Below, piece after piece: positions 1-6,040 of a stretch of 8,505 nt of DNA. The notes under the pieces are model-generated. The model had not been told where the DNA came from. It saw only the letters and a program-made list of their open reading frames with translations, and did no database searches. This DNA is from Desulfobacteraceae bacterium (lineage in GTDB: Bacteria > Desulfobacterota > DSM-4660 > Desulfatiglandales > Desulfatiglandaceae): contig JAUWMY010000089.1 in NCBI GenBank assembly GCA_030612945.1, positions 1-8,505 of the forward strand. The letters are read 5' to 3'. The first letter of the stretch is position 1. Each line of letters opens with the position of its first letter. The position numbers and the translations under genes are program-made.

Positions 1-470
1 TCTCCCGCATTAAGCTTTATCTTCTCTTTGCCATAAACAAACTCCATTTCACCCTTTAGTACAAAAACTAATTCCTCTCCGGGGTGGTCAAAGAGAACTT
101 TTGGCTGTTTTTTATATGGAGGAGTTTTCATGATAAAGCCATGCATCGCATAAGGTGGTTTCATATGTTTGAGCGAATAATAGGTGAAACCGATCTTTGT
201 ACCGTGCCTTACCACTTGTTTTCGCTCATTCTTTTTTGTGACAGTGAATCTTTTTTGTTTCTCTTCTGCTTCTTCAAAAAATGTGGCTATTGGTACTTCT
301 AATCCCTGAGAAATCTTGGACAGGGTACCAATTGGCGGAGAGACTTGATTGTTTTCAATCCTGGAGAGCAATCCCTTTGAAAGACCAACAATTTCACCAA
401 ATTGGGCCAGGGTCAGTCCCTTGCTTTTCCTTATCTGCCGGATTTTATCTGCAATTTTTTTCTCAAGCAT
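1..470 (-). CDS. XRE-family regulator with C-terminal cupin domain (partial, C-terminus off the edge)
   Basis: A DNA-binding regulator of the common HTH plus cupin type, read leftward and cut by the window edge after 156 residues. Residues about 5-62 form an XRE helix-turn-helix: IRQIRKSKGLTLAQFGEIVG is followed by the recognition segment LSKGLLSRIENNQVSPPIGT. After a charged linker (about 66-86), residues about 95-156 begin a cupin beta-barrel, with HPGEELVFVLKGEMEF at 129-144 matching the usual metal or ligand-binding strand. Start ATG at 470-468 has a GGAG eight bases upstream. Relatives sense small molecules through the cupin and often control amino-acid, polyamine or osmolyte metabolism; the ligand cannot be told here. 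It is divergent from the lipoprotein gene but has its own promoter. Family call is firm, target genes unknown. Confidence 0.88.
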   Translation of the reverse strand, partial: MLEKKIADKIRQIRKSKGLTLAQFGEIVGLSKGLLSRIENNQVSPPIGTLSKISQGLEVPIATFFEEAEEKQKRFTVTKKNERKQVVRHGTKIGFTYYSLKHMKPPYAMHGFIMKTPPYKKQPKVLFDHPGEELVFVLKGEMEFVYGKEKIKLNAG

Positions 471-498
471 ATCTAAATCTCCGTTAAACTTGTTGCAG

Positions 499-526
499 AT
501 TATTAAATATTATTTCAACATGTCAA
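499..526 (-). promoter_or_regulatory. Putative sigma70-type promoter of the XRE/cupin gene
   Basis: On the minus strand, TTGACA (526-521) is a perfect -35 box. Sixteen bases later comes AATAAT (504-499), one base off the -10 consensus. The predicted transcript would start near 490 and give a leader of about 20 bases before ATG 470. The perfect -35 supports the call; the 16-base spacing and the first -10 base weaken it. Confidence 0.5.
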
Positions 527-687
527 GGGTTTTTTCAGACCAAAATACGTTGGGTTTCGTTTACTCTTTACCCAACTTCAGACTAAGGGGCTTAGGGGGT
601 AAACAGGTGCAAGGGGTTTTCATTTAAGTTTTCACGATTAGCCGCCGATATGATAGCTACAAGACAGCAAATTTTATAAATATTCAA

Positions 688-702
688 ACAACTGTAAGTT
701 GT
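688..702. promoter_or_regulatory. Possible operator: 6-bp inverted repeat upstream of the lipoprotein promoter
   Basis: ACAACT and AGTTGT are separated by three bases (GTA), giving a 15-base dyad that ends 21 bases before the -35 box at 724. Its position suits an activator or an upstream repressor site. No second copy was seen in the window and no binding protein can be named. Confidence 0.3.
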
Positions 703-723
703 GCAAAAATTCGATCACCCCAC

Positions 724-752
724 TTTACAAAGCAGCATAGATTTGGTAAAAT
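724..752 (+). promoter_or_regulatory. Putative sigma70-type promoter of the lipoprotein gene
   Basis: TTTACA (724-729) and TAAAAT (747-752) each match the sigma70 boxes at five of six positions, with an ideal 17-base spacer. Transcription would start near 759, leaving a leader of about 59 bases before the start codon at 818. No transcription evidence is available, but the match and location are good. Confidence 0.55.
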
Positions 753-817
753 TAATAAATTTGTTCATAATTTAATATCTTAGGATTTATTTTCTCAATG
801 AGATGGAGGTAGTTACT

Positions 818-1828
818 ATGAATCTTGGAAAATGCTTTGCTGTCTGTTGTGCTGTCTTTCTATTTCTTACTATGACCGTTGGTTGCGTTACGCCTGGTAC
901 AAAGACCACGGTTACCTCAGGTCAGGGCGGGCCTACCATGGACGAAGCCCAGGCCGTGGCCTACAACGGTCCCAAGGCAAGGATCGCCGTGTCCCGCTTC
1001 AAGGACAAAACCGGTAAAGGATGGTATTCAGGCAGGATCGGAGACGGCATGGCCGACCAACTGGTCACCGCTCTTTTTAACACCAACAGATTTATTGTTC
1101 TGGAAAGGCAAACCGTGGGCGATGTGCTTAAAGAGCAGGACTTTGGCGCGTCTGGCCGCGTTCGCCAGGATACGGCTGCACCTATCGGCGAGATAGAAGG
1201 GGCCGAGCTCCTTGTGGTTGGGGCCGTAACCGAATTTGAGGGCGCAGCATCTGGAGCCGGGGGCGGTATAGGCGGATTTGGCAAAGGCATATTGGGCGGG
1301 ATAATGGGAGGCTTTAAGAAGGCCCATATGGCCATTGATTTACGGATAATCGATACCAGGACGTCCCGTATCGTTGCTGCTACCAGCGTTGAAGGAGAGG
1401 CCACGGACGTAAACCTCGGCGGGCTTGTCGCCGGATGGGGTGGCAGCGGTGCATTGGCTGGAGGGCTGGGGGGCTGGAAAAACACGCCCACAGAGAAGGC
1501 CCTTCGTATATGCATAAAGGAAGCAGTTCAATTTGTCGTGTCAAAAACGCCGCAGACTTATTATCATCATGGCGGAAATGCTCCTGCCCCTGCGGCTTCC
1601 ACAGCCCCTGCCTCGCCCTCACCGAGCGTTGGCGGAGAGACGGTGATAGTAAAACCCACCTCATTGAACGTCCGAACCGGCCCCGGGACTAAATACGGTA
1701 TTGTCCTGGGAATTCGAGGGGGAGACCGCCTCACGGTCCTTGAACGGAGCGAAGGGTGGATCCGGGTGCGGACAGCCTCCGGAAAAGAAGGCTGGGTAGC
1801 GAGTAAATTCACCGGACCAGCTAACTAA
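818..1828 (+). CDS. CsgG/LpoB-like outer-membrane lipoprotein with C-terminal SH3b domain
   Basis: A 336-residue predicted lipoprotein. ATG 818 is preferred over the in-frame ATG 803 because GGAGG (805-809) then lies eight bases upstream; the earlier ATG overlaps that site. Residues 1-22 are a signal peptide ending in MTVGC, a slightly atypical lipobox with the lipidated Cys at 23. Val at +2 favours outer-membrane sorting. Residues about 51-245 resemble the CsgG family (curli secretion pore and related envelope proteins), with two glycine-rich stretches at 144-166 and 200-220. An Ala/Pro/Ser linker (254-272) leads to an SH3b domain (275-332) with LNVRTGPGTKYGIVLGI and GWIRVRT, a fold that often binds peptidoglycan. 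No curli genes lie nearby, so a role in an envelope assembly rather than curli export is more likely. Single gene ending at a stem-loop. Confidence 0.82.
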   Translation: MNLGKCFAVCCAVFLFLTMTVGCVTPGTKTTVTSGQGGPTMDEAQAVAYNGPKARIAVSRFKDKTGKGWYSGRIGDGMADQLVTALFNTNRFIVLERQTVGDVLKEQDFGASGRVRQDTAAPIGEIEGAELLVVGAVTEFEGAASGAGGGIGGFGKGILGGIMGGFKKAHMAIDLRIIDTRTSRIVAATSVEGEATDVNLGGLVAGWGGSGALAGGLGGWKNTPTEKALRICIKEAVQFVVSKTPQTYYHHGGNAPAPAASTAPASPSPSVGGETVIVKPTSLNVRTGPGTKYGIVLGIRGGDRLTVLERSEGWIRVRTASGKEGWVASKFTGPAN

Positions 1829-1846
1829 CCGTATGTGACAAATCCA

Positions 1847-1908
1847 TTTCCCTTTGCCGTTTCTTAATCCCGTCAGATTCTGCGGGGCAACTCAACGGCA
1901 AAGGGAAA
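1847..1908. terminator. Putative bidirectional terminator between convergent genes
   Basis: A perfect 15-bp inverted repeat, TTTCCCTTTGCCGTT (1847-1861) with AACGGCAAAGGGAAA (1894-1908), encloses a 32-base loop. It lies between the stops of the converging lipoprotein (1828) and kinase (1976) genes. A weak T-rich run (ATATTTTAT) follows on the plus side. There is no clean U-tract on either strand and the loop is long, so intrinsic termination is likely but not certain. Confidence 0.5.
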
Positions 1909-1916
1909 ATATTTTA

Positions 1917-1950
1917 TCTCTGCGTCCTTAGCGTCTCTCCGGTGAGAAAC
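1917..1950. repeat. Possible dispersed intergenic repeat (CTCTGCGTCC...CGGTGAGAAA type)
   Basis: The stretch contains two variants of a short unit, CTCTGCGTCC and TTAGCGTCTC, followed by CGGTGAGAAA. It resembles short sequences that I recall from intergenic regions of many environmental bacterial genomes. Only one copy is present here, so its repeat status rests on that recollection. Confidence 0.3.
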
Positions 1951-1975
1951 AAAAAGGCAATAAAGAACAGAATGA

Positions 1976-4366
1976 CTACTCCCCCTGAAAGCCTACTTTC
2001 TCCGGCAGCATCAGGCTAAATGACGTTCCATGACCAACCTCGGATCTGAAGGTCAGCCTCCCTCCATGCTCTTTCACAATTTTTTGGGTCACAGGCAGGC
2101 CCAATCCTGACCCTTTATACCCTTTGGTGGTGAAAAATTCGGTAAACAGTTTTTTCTTGGCGTCTTCATCCATACCGATCCCGTTATCTGTGATCCTGAA
2201 TCTCACACCCCAGCCAGACGGTTTGTCCGTTTCTACTGTCACAACGCCCTTACCGTCCATTATTCCCCCCAGGGTGCAGGCGTCAATGGCATTGCCGATG
2301 AGATTCAAAAGGCAGTTGTGTATGGCGGTTTTGTCCATGGCCACCGGGGTTAATTCTGGATCGAGCTTCCGGACAAAAACGGCACCTGATAGTTTGGCCC
2401 TTTCCCACATCAGCTCCAAGACCTCGGCAACCCCCTCATTGGGATTCACCAGGTCGTAAATAGGTTTCCTTTCACTGGAATAAATGAGCATGTCCGTGAC
2501 AATACTGCTTATCTGGTCAATGTTCTTCTCGACCATACCCCAGCCCTTTTGAACCAGTTCATGGTCTTTCTTTCCCATGGCCGAGTTAATGACATATGCC
2601 CCACCTTGAAGCCCGTTAAGGATATTCTTGATATAATGGGCTACGCCAGCGACGGTACGGCCGATGGCGGCCATGCGTTCCGCGTGTTCTTTTTCTCTCT
2701 GAAGTCTGTGAATTTCCCTTAAGTCCTGGATGAACACAACACTTCCTACTTCTTTTTCCTCTTCGTAGAGTAGGGTTCCTGATAGCCTTAATGGGATGGT
2801 CTCGTTTGCCTTATTAAGAAACTGCGCTTCCATATTAATGATTTTACCAGGAGGACCATACTCTTCCCCGTAAAAGGCATCCCTGATGGCTATGCCAGTT
2901 TCCTCAGAAAGGATTTTCAGATAGCTTTTTTGTCCTATTATTTCCTCCGGGGCATATCCCAGGATTTCTGCTGCCCCTCGATTGAAAATCACGATTTTTC
3001 CTTTAGCTTCGGTGGCAATGATGCCGTCAATGGAGTTTTGAATGAGGTTTTGCACAAAAATCTCACGTCGTTCGATCTCCTGGATCATTTTTACCCGTTC
3101 CGAGAAGTCCTGATACGTAATTACAGCACCCTGTATGTTTCCTGAATCGTCTTTGATGGGCGCTGTGTTGAAATAAAGATGAGTGCCTTTTTCACCGAGG
3201 TGCGGGAAAAAGTGCTCGGCCTCATAAGCACCTTCTACCATGGGCGATTTGCGGAGATGCATGCCTTTGTACAGTTTCTTATTTGGTTCCAGATCGTCAT
3301 TAATGAGAAAGTCAGCGAGAATGGGCCTCTTATGGGGGTAAAAGGGCTCCCATTGTCTATCGGTTCCAATCATCTCTTCACTGCGAAAGCCTGTCAGTCT
3401 TTCAACTGCCCTGTTCCAGTAAGTGATTTTATGATTTTTGTCGAGCACGAACATGGGGATCGGTGAGCCATAAATAATTCCTTCGGCGGTTCTTTTCTGC
3501 TTGCGTGTCTCCTCTTCGGAAGCCTTTAGATGCTGTGTCATCTTAACCCGTTCCGAGAAGTCCTGATAAGTAATGATAGCCCCCTGTATGTTCCCTGCAT
3601 CATCTTTGATGGGCGCGGCGTTGATATATAAGTGGGTGCCGTCTTCACCAAGATGGGGAACAAAATACTCCACCTCATAGCCCTCTTCTACAACTGGTGA
3701 TCTGTGTAACCCCATTTTCCTGGTTATTTTCTTGATTTGCTCTGAGTCATTATCAATAATTACGTCAGCCAAAAGGGGTCTCTTGCGACGATAAAAAGGC
3801 TCCCATTGCCTATTGGTTCCAATCATCTTCTTGCGGCTAAACCCTGTCAATTTTTCGCACGCCTTGTTCCAATAGATAATCTTATGATTTTTATCGATTA
3901 CAAACATGGGGGTTGGAGAGCCATAGATAATTCCTTCAGCCGTCCTCTTTTGCCTGCGCGCCTCTTCTTCGGATGCCTCCAACTCCTGGCTTTGTTCTTC
4001 AATCTCTTTTTCAACGTGCAACTTTTCGTACTCCAGGTGGCTAACGTCCCAAAACAGCCTGGCCACGATGTGGTCCATCAAATGCACATGGGCCGGTTTT
4101 TCATGCTGAATTGTTTGACTGAAATCCGGATCACCGGTAAGTTCGATAATCAAATCCAAATCCGGGATGTTAAAAAGATCTTTGTAGTTAGATGTGGTGA
4201 ATATATTCAGGGCTTGGGCTTGCCTGAGGCCAGGGGCTTGCAGGTTAGTATCCGCAATACCCACAATGTGCATTTGAAGCTGCCGAAGCTGGTCCCTGGA
4301 TATCATGTCCATAATGGCCAGGCAACCCGGACCGGCTCCTATGATAGCGACATTGTATTTTTTCAT
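1976..4366 (-). CDS. Cytoplasmic sensor histidine kinase: Rossmann-like domain, three PAS domains, HisKA, HATPase
   Basis: A 796-residue kinase without evident membrane segments. Residues 1-110 look like an NAD(P)-binding Rossmann fold: VAIIGAGPG at 6-14, an acidic residue after the second strand (D39 in GIADTN), and LDLIIELTGD at 70-79. A charged coiled coil (about 112-140) follows. PAS1 (about 131-281) and PAS2 (282-432) are a tandem duplication; PAS3 spans about 434-550. The HisKA H-box is GVAHYIKNILNGL with phospho-acceptor His577. The HATPase keeps its N-box (NLIGNAIDAC, N688/N692), G1 (DNGIGMD, 727-733), F-box (LFTEFFTTKG) and G2 (GSGLGLP), so it should be active. ATG 4366 is chosen over an ATG 60 bases upstream, whose extra codons read through the CCTGT repeat; the ribosome site is weak. 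Likely partner is the single-domain regulator at 4837-5241. Signal unknown; redox or nucleotide sensing is inferred. Confidence 0.88.
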   Translation of the reverse strand: MKKYNVAIIGAGPGCLAIMDMISRDQLRQLQMHIVGIADTNLQAPGLRQAQALNIFTTSNYKDLFNIPDLDLIIELTGDPDFSQTIQHEKPAHVHLMDHIVARLFWDVSHLEYEKLHVEKEIEEQSQELEASEEEARRQKRTAEGIIYGSPTPMFVIDKNHKIIYWNKACEKLTGFSRKKMIGTNRQWEPFYRRKRPLLADVIIDNDSEQIKKITRKMGLHRSPVVEEGYEVEYFVPHLGEDGTHLYINAAPIKDDAGNIQGAIITYQDFSERVKMTQHLKASEEETRKQKRTAEGIIYGSPIPMFVLDKNHKITYWNRAVERLTGFRSEEMIGTDRQWEPFYPHKRPILADFLINDDLEPNKKLYKGMHLRKSPMVEGAYEAEHFFPHLGEKGTHLYFNTAPIKDDSGNIQGAVITYQDFSERVKMIQEIERREIFVQNLIQNSIDGIIATEAKGKIVIFNRGAAEILGYAPEEIIGQKSYLKILSEETGIAIRDAFYGEEYGPPGKIINMEAQFLNKANETIPLRLSGTLLYEEEKEVGSVVFIQDLREIHRLQREKEHAERMAAIGRTVAGVAHYIKNILNGLQGGAYVINSAMGKKDHELVQKGWGMVEKNIDQISSIVTDMLIYSSERKPIYDLVNPNEGVAEVLELMWERAKLSGAVFVRKLDPELTPVAMDKTAIHNCLLNLIGNAIDACTLGGIMDGKGVVTVETDKPSGWGVRFRITDNGIGMDEDAKKKLFTEFFTTKGYKGSGLGLPVTQKIVKEHGGRLTFRSEVGHGTSFSLMLPEKVGFQGE
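3071..3976 (-). repeat. Tandem in-frame duplication of a 453-base PAS module within the kinase gene
   Basis: Two adjacent gapless units, 3524-3976 (PAS1) and 3071-3523 (PAS2), each encode 151 residues. Both begin ASEEE and contain KRTAEGIIYGSP, GT-RQWEPFY, KRP-LAD, GTHLY and ITYQDFSERVKM. By my count about 106 of 150 aligned residues are identical. DNA identity is also visible, for example CCGTTCCGAGAAGTCCTGAT in both, offset by 453 bases. This points to internal duplication followed by divergence, strongest in the middle loop (EQIKKITRKMG against EPNKKLYKGMH). Confidence 0.9.
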
Positions 4367-4392
4367 GTATATAGTCTTCACCGGGGAAAAAT

Positions 4393-4441
4393 AATTGACA
4401 GGATTACAGGATAAACATGATATCAATCCTGTTAATCAAAA
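4393..4441. repeat. CCTGT-type dispersed repeat, left copy
   Basis: Units of the form ACAGGAT are spaced about nine bases apart (TTGACAGGATTACAGGATAA), followed by the inverted unit ATCAATCCTGTTAATC. ACAGGAT (4406-4412) and ATCCTGT (4426-4432) form a 7-bp inverted repeat around the GATATC centre. On the opposite strand it matches the copy at 4781-4813. Similar CCTGT strings are, from memory, common between genes in many environmental genomes. It abuts the kinase leader. Confidence 0.6.
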
Positions 4442-4539
4442 CCATCTATCACAACCTGAAAGAAGCAATAATCTCACGCGTTCTCTCACTGATTTGGAGA
4501 ATATAAACTCTGATGATAGCTTAAAACACCGCATAAAGC

Positions 4540-4565
4540 GGTTCCGATAATGATTTATCGGAACC
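4540..4565. repeat. Perfect 11-bp hairpin with 4-base loop (REP-like, first of a pair)
   Basis: GGTTCCGATAA (4540-4550) pairs with TTATCGGAACC (4555-4565) around the loop TGAT. It is separated from the next hairpin by the single base A4566. It has no T-run on either side, which argues against a simple terminator. The stem TACCGC/GCGGT type alternative at 4528-4542 shares its first three bases. Confidence 0.8.
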
Positions 4566-4566
4566 A

Positions 4567-4630
4567 ATGTGGGAGGGGCTTGATGAGAAGGATAAGCGAT
4601 CTTATTCTTCTCATCAAGCCCCTCCCACAT
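4567..4630. repeat. 30-bp hairpin with 4-base loop (REP-like, second of a pair)
   Basis: The left arm 4567-4596 pairs with 4601-4630 around the loop CGAT. The outer 23 bp are perfect (ATGTGGGAGGGGCTTGATG with its complement ending in CCCCTCCCACAT), followed by one G-T pair and six more pairs. The GTGGGAGGGGCTTG core resembles REP elements of pseudomonads and other bacteria, which are spread by RAYT transposases; that comparison is from memory. No U-tract follows on either strand. In RNA this would be a very stable stem that could stabilise or end messages. Confidence 0.85.
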
Positions 4631-4780
4631 GGATATTTTAAGCGATCCTCTCAATTCCGCATGCACACATTATTATAACTTTGAGCTCTCTATTAGCCCT
4701 ATAAAAGGCAAAATATCGTGTGACCAGTTTCACTATCATAGTAAGGGATTTTACAGAAAGGATCAACAAGATGAGGACAA

Positions 4781-4813
4781 TTATCCTGTCATTCCTGTTT
4801 ATCCTGTCTAAAG
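4781..4813. repeat. CCTGT-type dispersed repeat, right copy
   Basis: Three units, TTATCCTGTC, ATTCCTGTT and TATCCTGTC, repeat with a 9-10 base period, then TAAAG. It is in inverted orientation to the copy at 4393-4441. It ends 24 bases from the response-regulator stop, so together the two copies mark the edges of the inserted-looking block. Confidence 0.65.
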
Positions 4814-4836
4814 ATAGCTGGACCGTTACGTTTTCA

Positions 4837-5241
4837 TCAGCTTAACGCCTTTTTAACCAGTTTCAGGAGCTTTTGCGGGTCCACAGGCTTTTCAATATAG
4901 CCCTCAGGCTTCAGGGCGTTGCGCTCCGGGTCCCCAGTTGCGCCTTTTTTAAAAAAGGCCTCCAGATCAATACCGGTCTCACTGGATACACCGGTTACCA
5001 TAATCACCGGGATCTCTTTTAGCGCATCATCCCTTTTAAGGTCAGAGAGAAGGGCGATACCGCTTTTCTGGGGCATCATCAGGTCAAGAAGGATAAGGTC
5101 GGGATGATCTGATTTCGCCCTTTCAAGGCCCTCCCGGCCATTGGAGGCATCTACAGTAATATATCCATGGTCTTTTACGACTGTGGATAGGAATAAAATC
5201 ACATCCGGATCATCATCCACAATTAATATGTTCTTAGGCAT
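4837..5241 (-). CDS. Single-domain response regulator (CheY-like receiver)
   Basis: A 134-residue stand-alone receiver domain with no output domain. The acidic pocket is D9/D10/D11 in ILIVDDDPD, the phospho-acceptor is D53 in LILLDLMMP, the switch Thr is T83 in PVIMVTG, and the conserved Lys is K118 in YIEKPVDP. The T83-K118 interval is about a dozen residues longer than in CheY (35 against 22) and carries FFKKGATGDPERNALKPEGY. ATG 5241 has GGAGG (5253-5249) seven bases upstream. It begins 17 bases after the toxin gene and is probably on the same transcript. The kinase encoded downstream on the same strand is the obvious phosphate donor, though 470 bases lie between them. Output must go through protein contact or phosphotransfer. 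Confidence 0.92.
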   Translation of the reverse strand: MPKNILIVDDDPDVILFLSTVVKDHGYITVDASNGREGLERAKSDHPDLILLDLMMPQKSGIALLSDLKRDDALKEIPVIMVTGVSSETGIDLEAFFKKGATGDPERNALKPEGYIEKPVDPQKLLKLVKKALS

Positions 5242-5258
5242 ATCAATACCTCCATATA

Positions 5259-5609
5259 TTAGAGTTCAAGAAAATCGATTGTATAAGGTTTCATCCCTGA
5301 TGGATGTCTGTTAGCATATTTCTTAAGAGCCCCGGCGATAACGGAAAACTTGTCTCCAGGGATGGTGTAAGGGATGATAAGCACTCCATGGTGAGGTCGG
5401 AGCTCGTTAAAGAATTGAATCGTAAGGCGGATAAAGTCATTCCGATTTCGTGTTACAATAGACCTTCCTTCCGTGGCCGCATATTCTAGTTGTTCTCTAT
5501 CCAGAGCCTGGTTCATGCCCACCTCATGAGTACTAACAGCATCAACTTGATATTTTCTCAATATCTTCGCAATCTTCGGGCTTATATCTTCATCAAGGTA
5601 ATATTTCAT
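5259..5609 (-). CDS. DUF5615 PIN-like toxin of a toxin-antitoxin pair
   Basis: A 116-residue protein of the DUF5615 PIN-like family, expected to be an RNase toxin. It shows the family opening YYLDEDISPKIAKILRK with acidic residues D6 and D8, then STHEVGM (E29), ALDREQLEYA (D37/E39) and the VTRNRNDF motif (D58). These would form a PIN-type metal site. Its ATG at 5609 overlaps the TGA of the upstream RHH-DUF433 gene by four bases, showing translational coupling typical of antitoxin-toxin pairs. It appears complete. Family and pairing are well supported; toxicity and RNA target are inferred from the family. Confidence 0.85.
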   Translation of the reverse strand: MKYYLDEDISPKIAKILRKYQVDAVSTHEVGMNQALDREQLEYAATEGRSIVTRNRNDFIRLTIQFFNELRPHHGVLIIPYTIPGDKFSVIAGALKKYANRHPSGMKPYTIDFLEL

Positions 5610-6025
5610 TCTCTACTTGCTGCAAGAAAGGGATATCTCCTCTGAACGCTTTCCTGGGTCCAGTTTTCATTTTGAGTTATAAGATCGTCAATCTCCTTGG
5701 AATATGTCCTGTAATAGGCCAGGGCAGCCCTGATTTGCAATTCAGTGAGCCAGTGGTAGATTGTACTCAGACGTTCAAGGTCTTGACCAACACTATTGTA
5801 ATTAGCAATAACTTCCCAAACCTCTATTCCAGTGCCAGCAACTCGAGCCCTTCGGGCACTAACACCTTCCGCAAAAGCGATACCCGGACAGCGATGCATC
5901 TTAATCGCCTCTTCAAGCAAGTTCTTCGTTATGGTGGAGAAATCTTTTCCCGACTTCTGGGCCATATCTTGAATTTCTTCCACCAGTTCTTTGGGAATCC
6001 TCATGCTTTTTTGAACACTCGCCAT
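5606..6025 (-). CDS. RHH-DUF433 antitoxin
   Basis: A 139-residue protein that joins a ribbon-helix-helix DNA-binding segment to a DUF433 domain. Residues 3-45 (VQKSMRIPKELVEEIQDMAQ, then TITKNLLEEAIKM) are a typical RHH. Residues about 46-118 fit DUF433: CPGIAFAEG, RVAGTGIEVWEVIANY, LTELQIRAALAYYRTYSKEI. DUF433 proteins commonly accompany DUF5615 toxins. ATG 6025 is chosen because GGAGG lies at 6035-6031. Longer in-frame starts up to 6235 read back through the promoter and the neighbouring gene remnant and are rejected. The RHH half probably binds the repeats around its own promoter, and the C-terminal half probably neutralises the toxin. Confidence 0.85.
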   Translation of the reverse strand: MASVQKSMRIPKELVEEIQDMAQKSGKDFSTITKNLLEEAIKMHRCPGIAFAEGVSARRARVAGTGIEVWEVIANYNSVGQDLERLSTIYHWLTELQIRAALAYYRTYSKEIDDLITQNENWTQESVQRRYPFLAASRE

Positions 6026-6040
6026 TATTACCTCCAAATT

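Larger units (their letters stand above)
471..817. other. Divergent intergenic region between the XRE/cupin and lipoprotein genes
   Basis: This 347-base AT-rich stretch has no convincing gene. It holds the minus-strand promoter at 499-526 and a plus-strand promoter at 724-752. It also holds a 7-bp inverted repeat (GTTGGGT 549-555 with ACCCAAC 570-576) and a compact palindrome at 688-702. TTTACCC at 567-573 can pair instead with GGGTAAA at 597-603, so two hairpins compete for the same bases. Nothing recognisable lies in 605-685. Short open frames here lack ribosome sites and family features. Confidence 0.6.
4367..4836. other. Gene-free repeat-rich block between kinase and response regulator
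   Basis: These 470 bases contain no supported gene. From left to right they hold a CCTGT-type repeat (4393-4441), a small competing stem (ACCGC 4528-4532 with GCGGT 4538-4542), two abutting hairpins (4540-4565 and 4567-4630), an AT-rich stretch without clear signals (4631-4770), and a second CCTGT repeat in the opposite orientation (4781-4813). Short open frames on both strands run through these structures and look like chance. A minus-strand TATAAT at 4677-4672 lacks a good -35 partner, so no kinase promoter is called. Confidence 0.7.

Noticed and set aside
961..1515. Long minus-strand open frame opposite the lipoprotein gene
   Set aside because: It has a Pro/Ser-rich low-complexity translation with no family motifs and lies antisense to a clearly coding gene.
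3806..4414. 202-residue plus-strand open frame opposite the kinase gene
   Set aside because: It is a shadow of the PAS and Rossmann coding sequence, without a recognisable domain.
4367..4426. Upstream in-frame start that would lengthen the kinase by 20 residues
   Set aside because: The extra codons translate the CCTGT repeat and lack a ribosome site, and the Rossmann fold begins naturally at ATG 4366.
4567..4630. Intrinsic terminator of the response-regulator transcript
   Set aside because: The stem is strong, but no U-tract follows it on either strand; REP-like identity fits better.
4436..4811. Short open frames on both strands in the repeat block
   Set aside because: They read through the hairpins and CCTGT repeats and have neither ribosome sites nor protein-like composition.
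4393..4813. Complete insertion sequence
   Set aside because: There is no transposase frame inside and no target-site duplication could be identified; it is a repeat block only.
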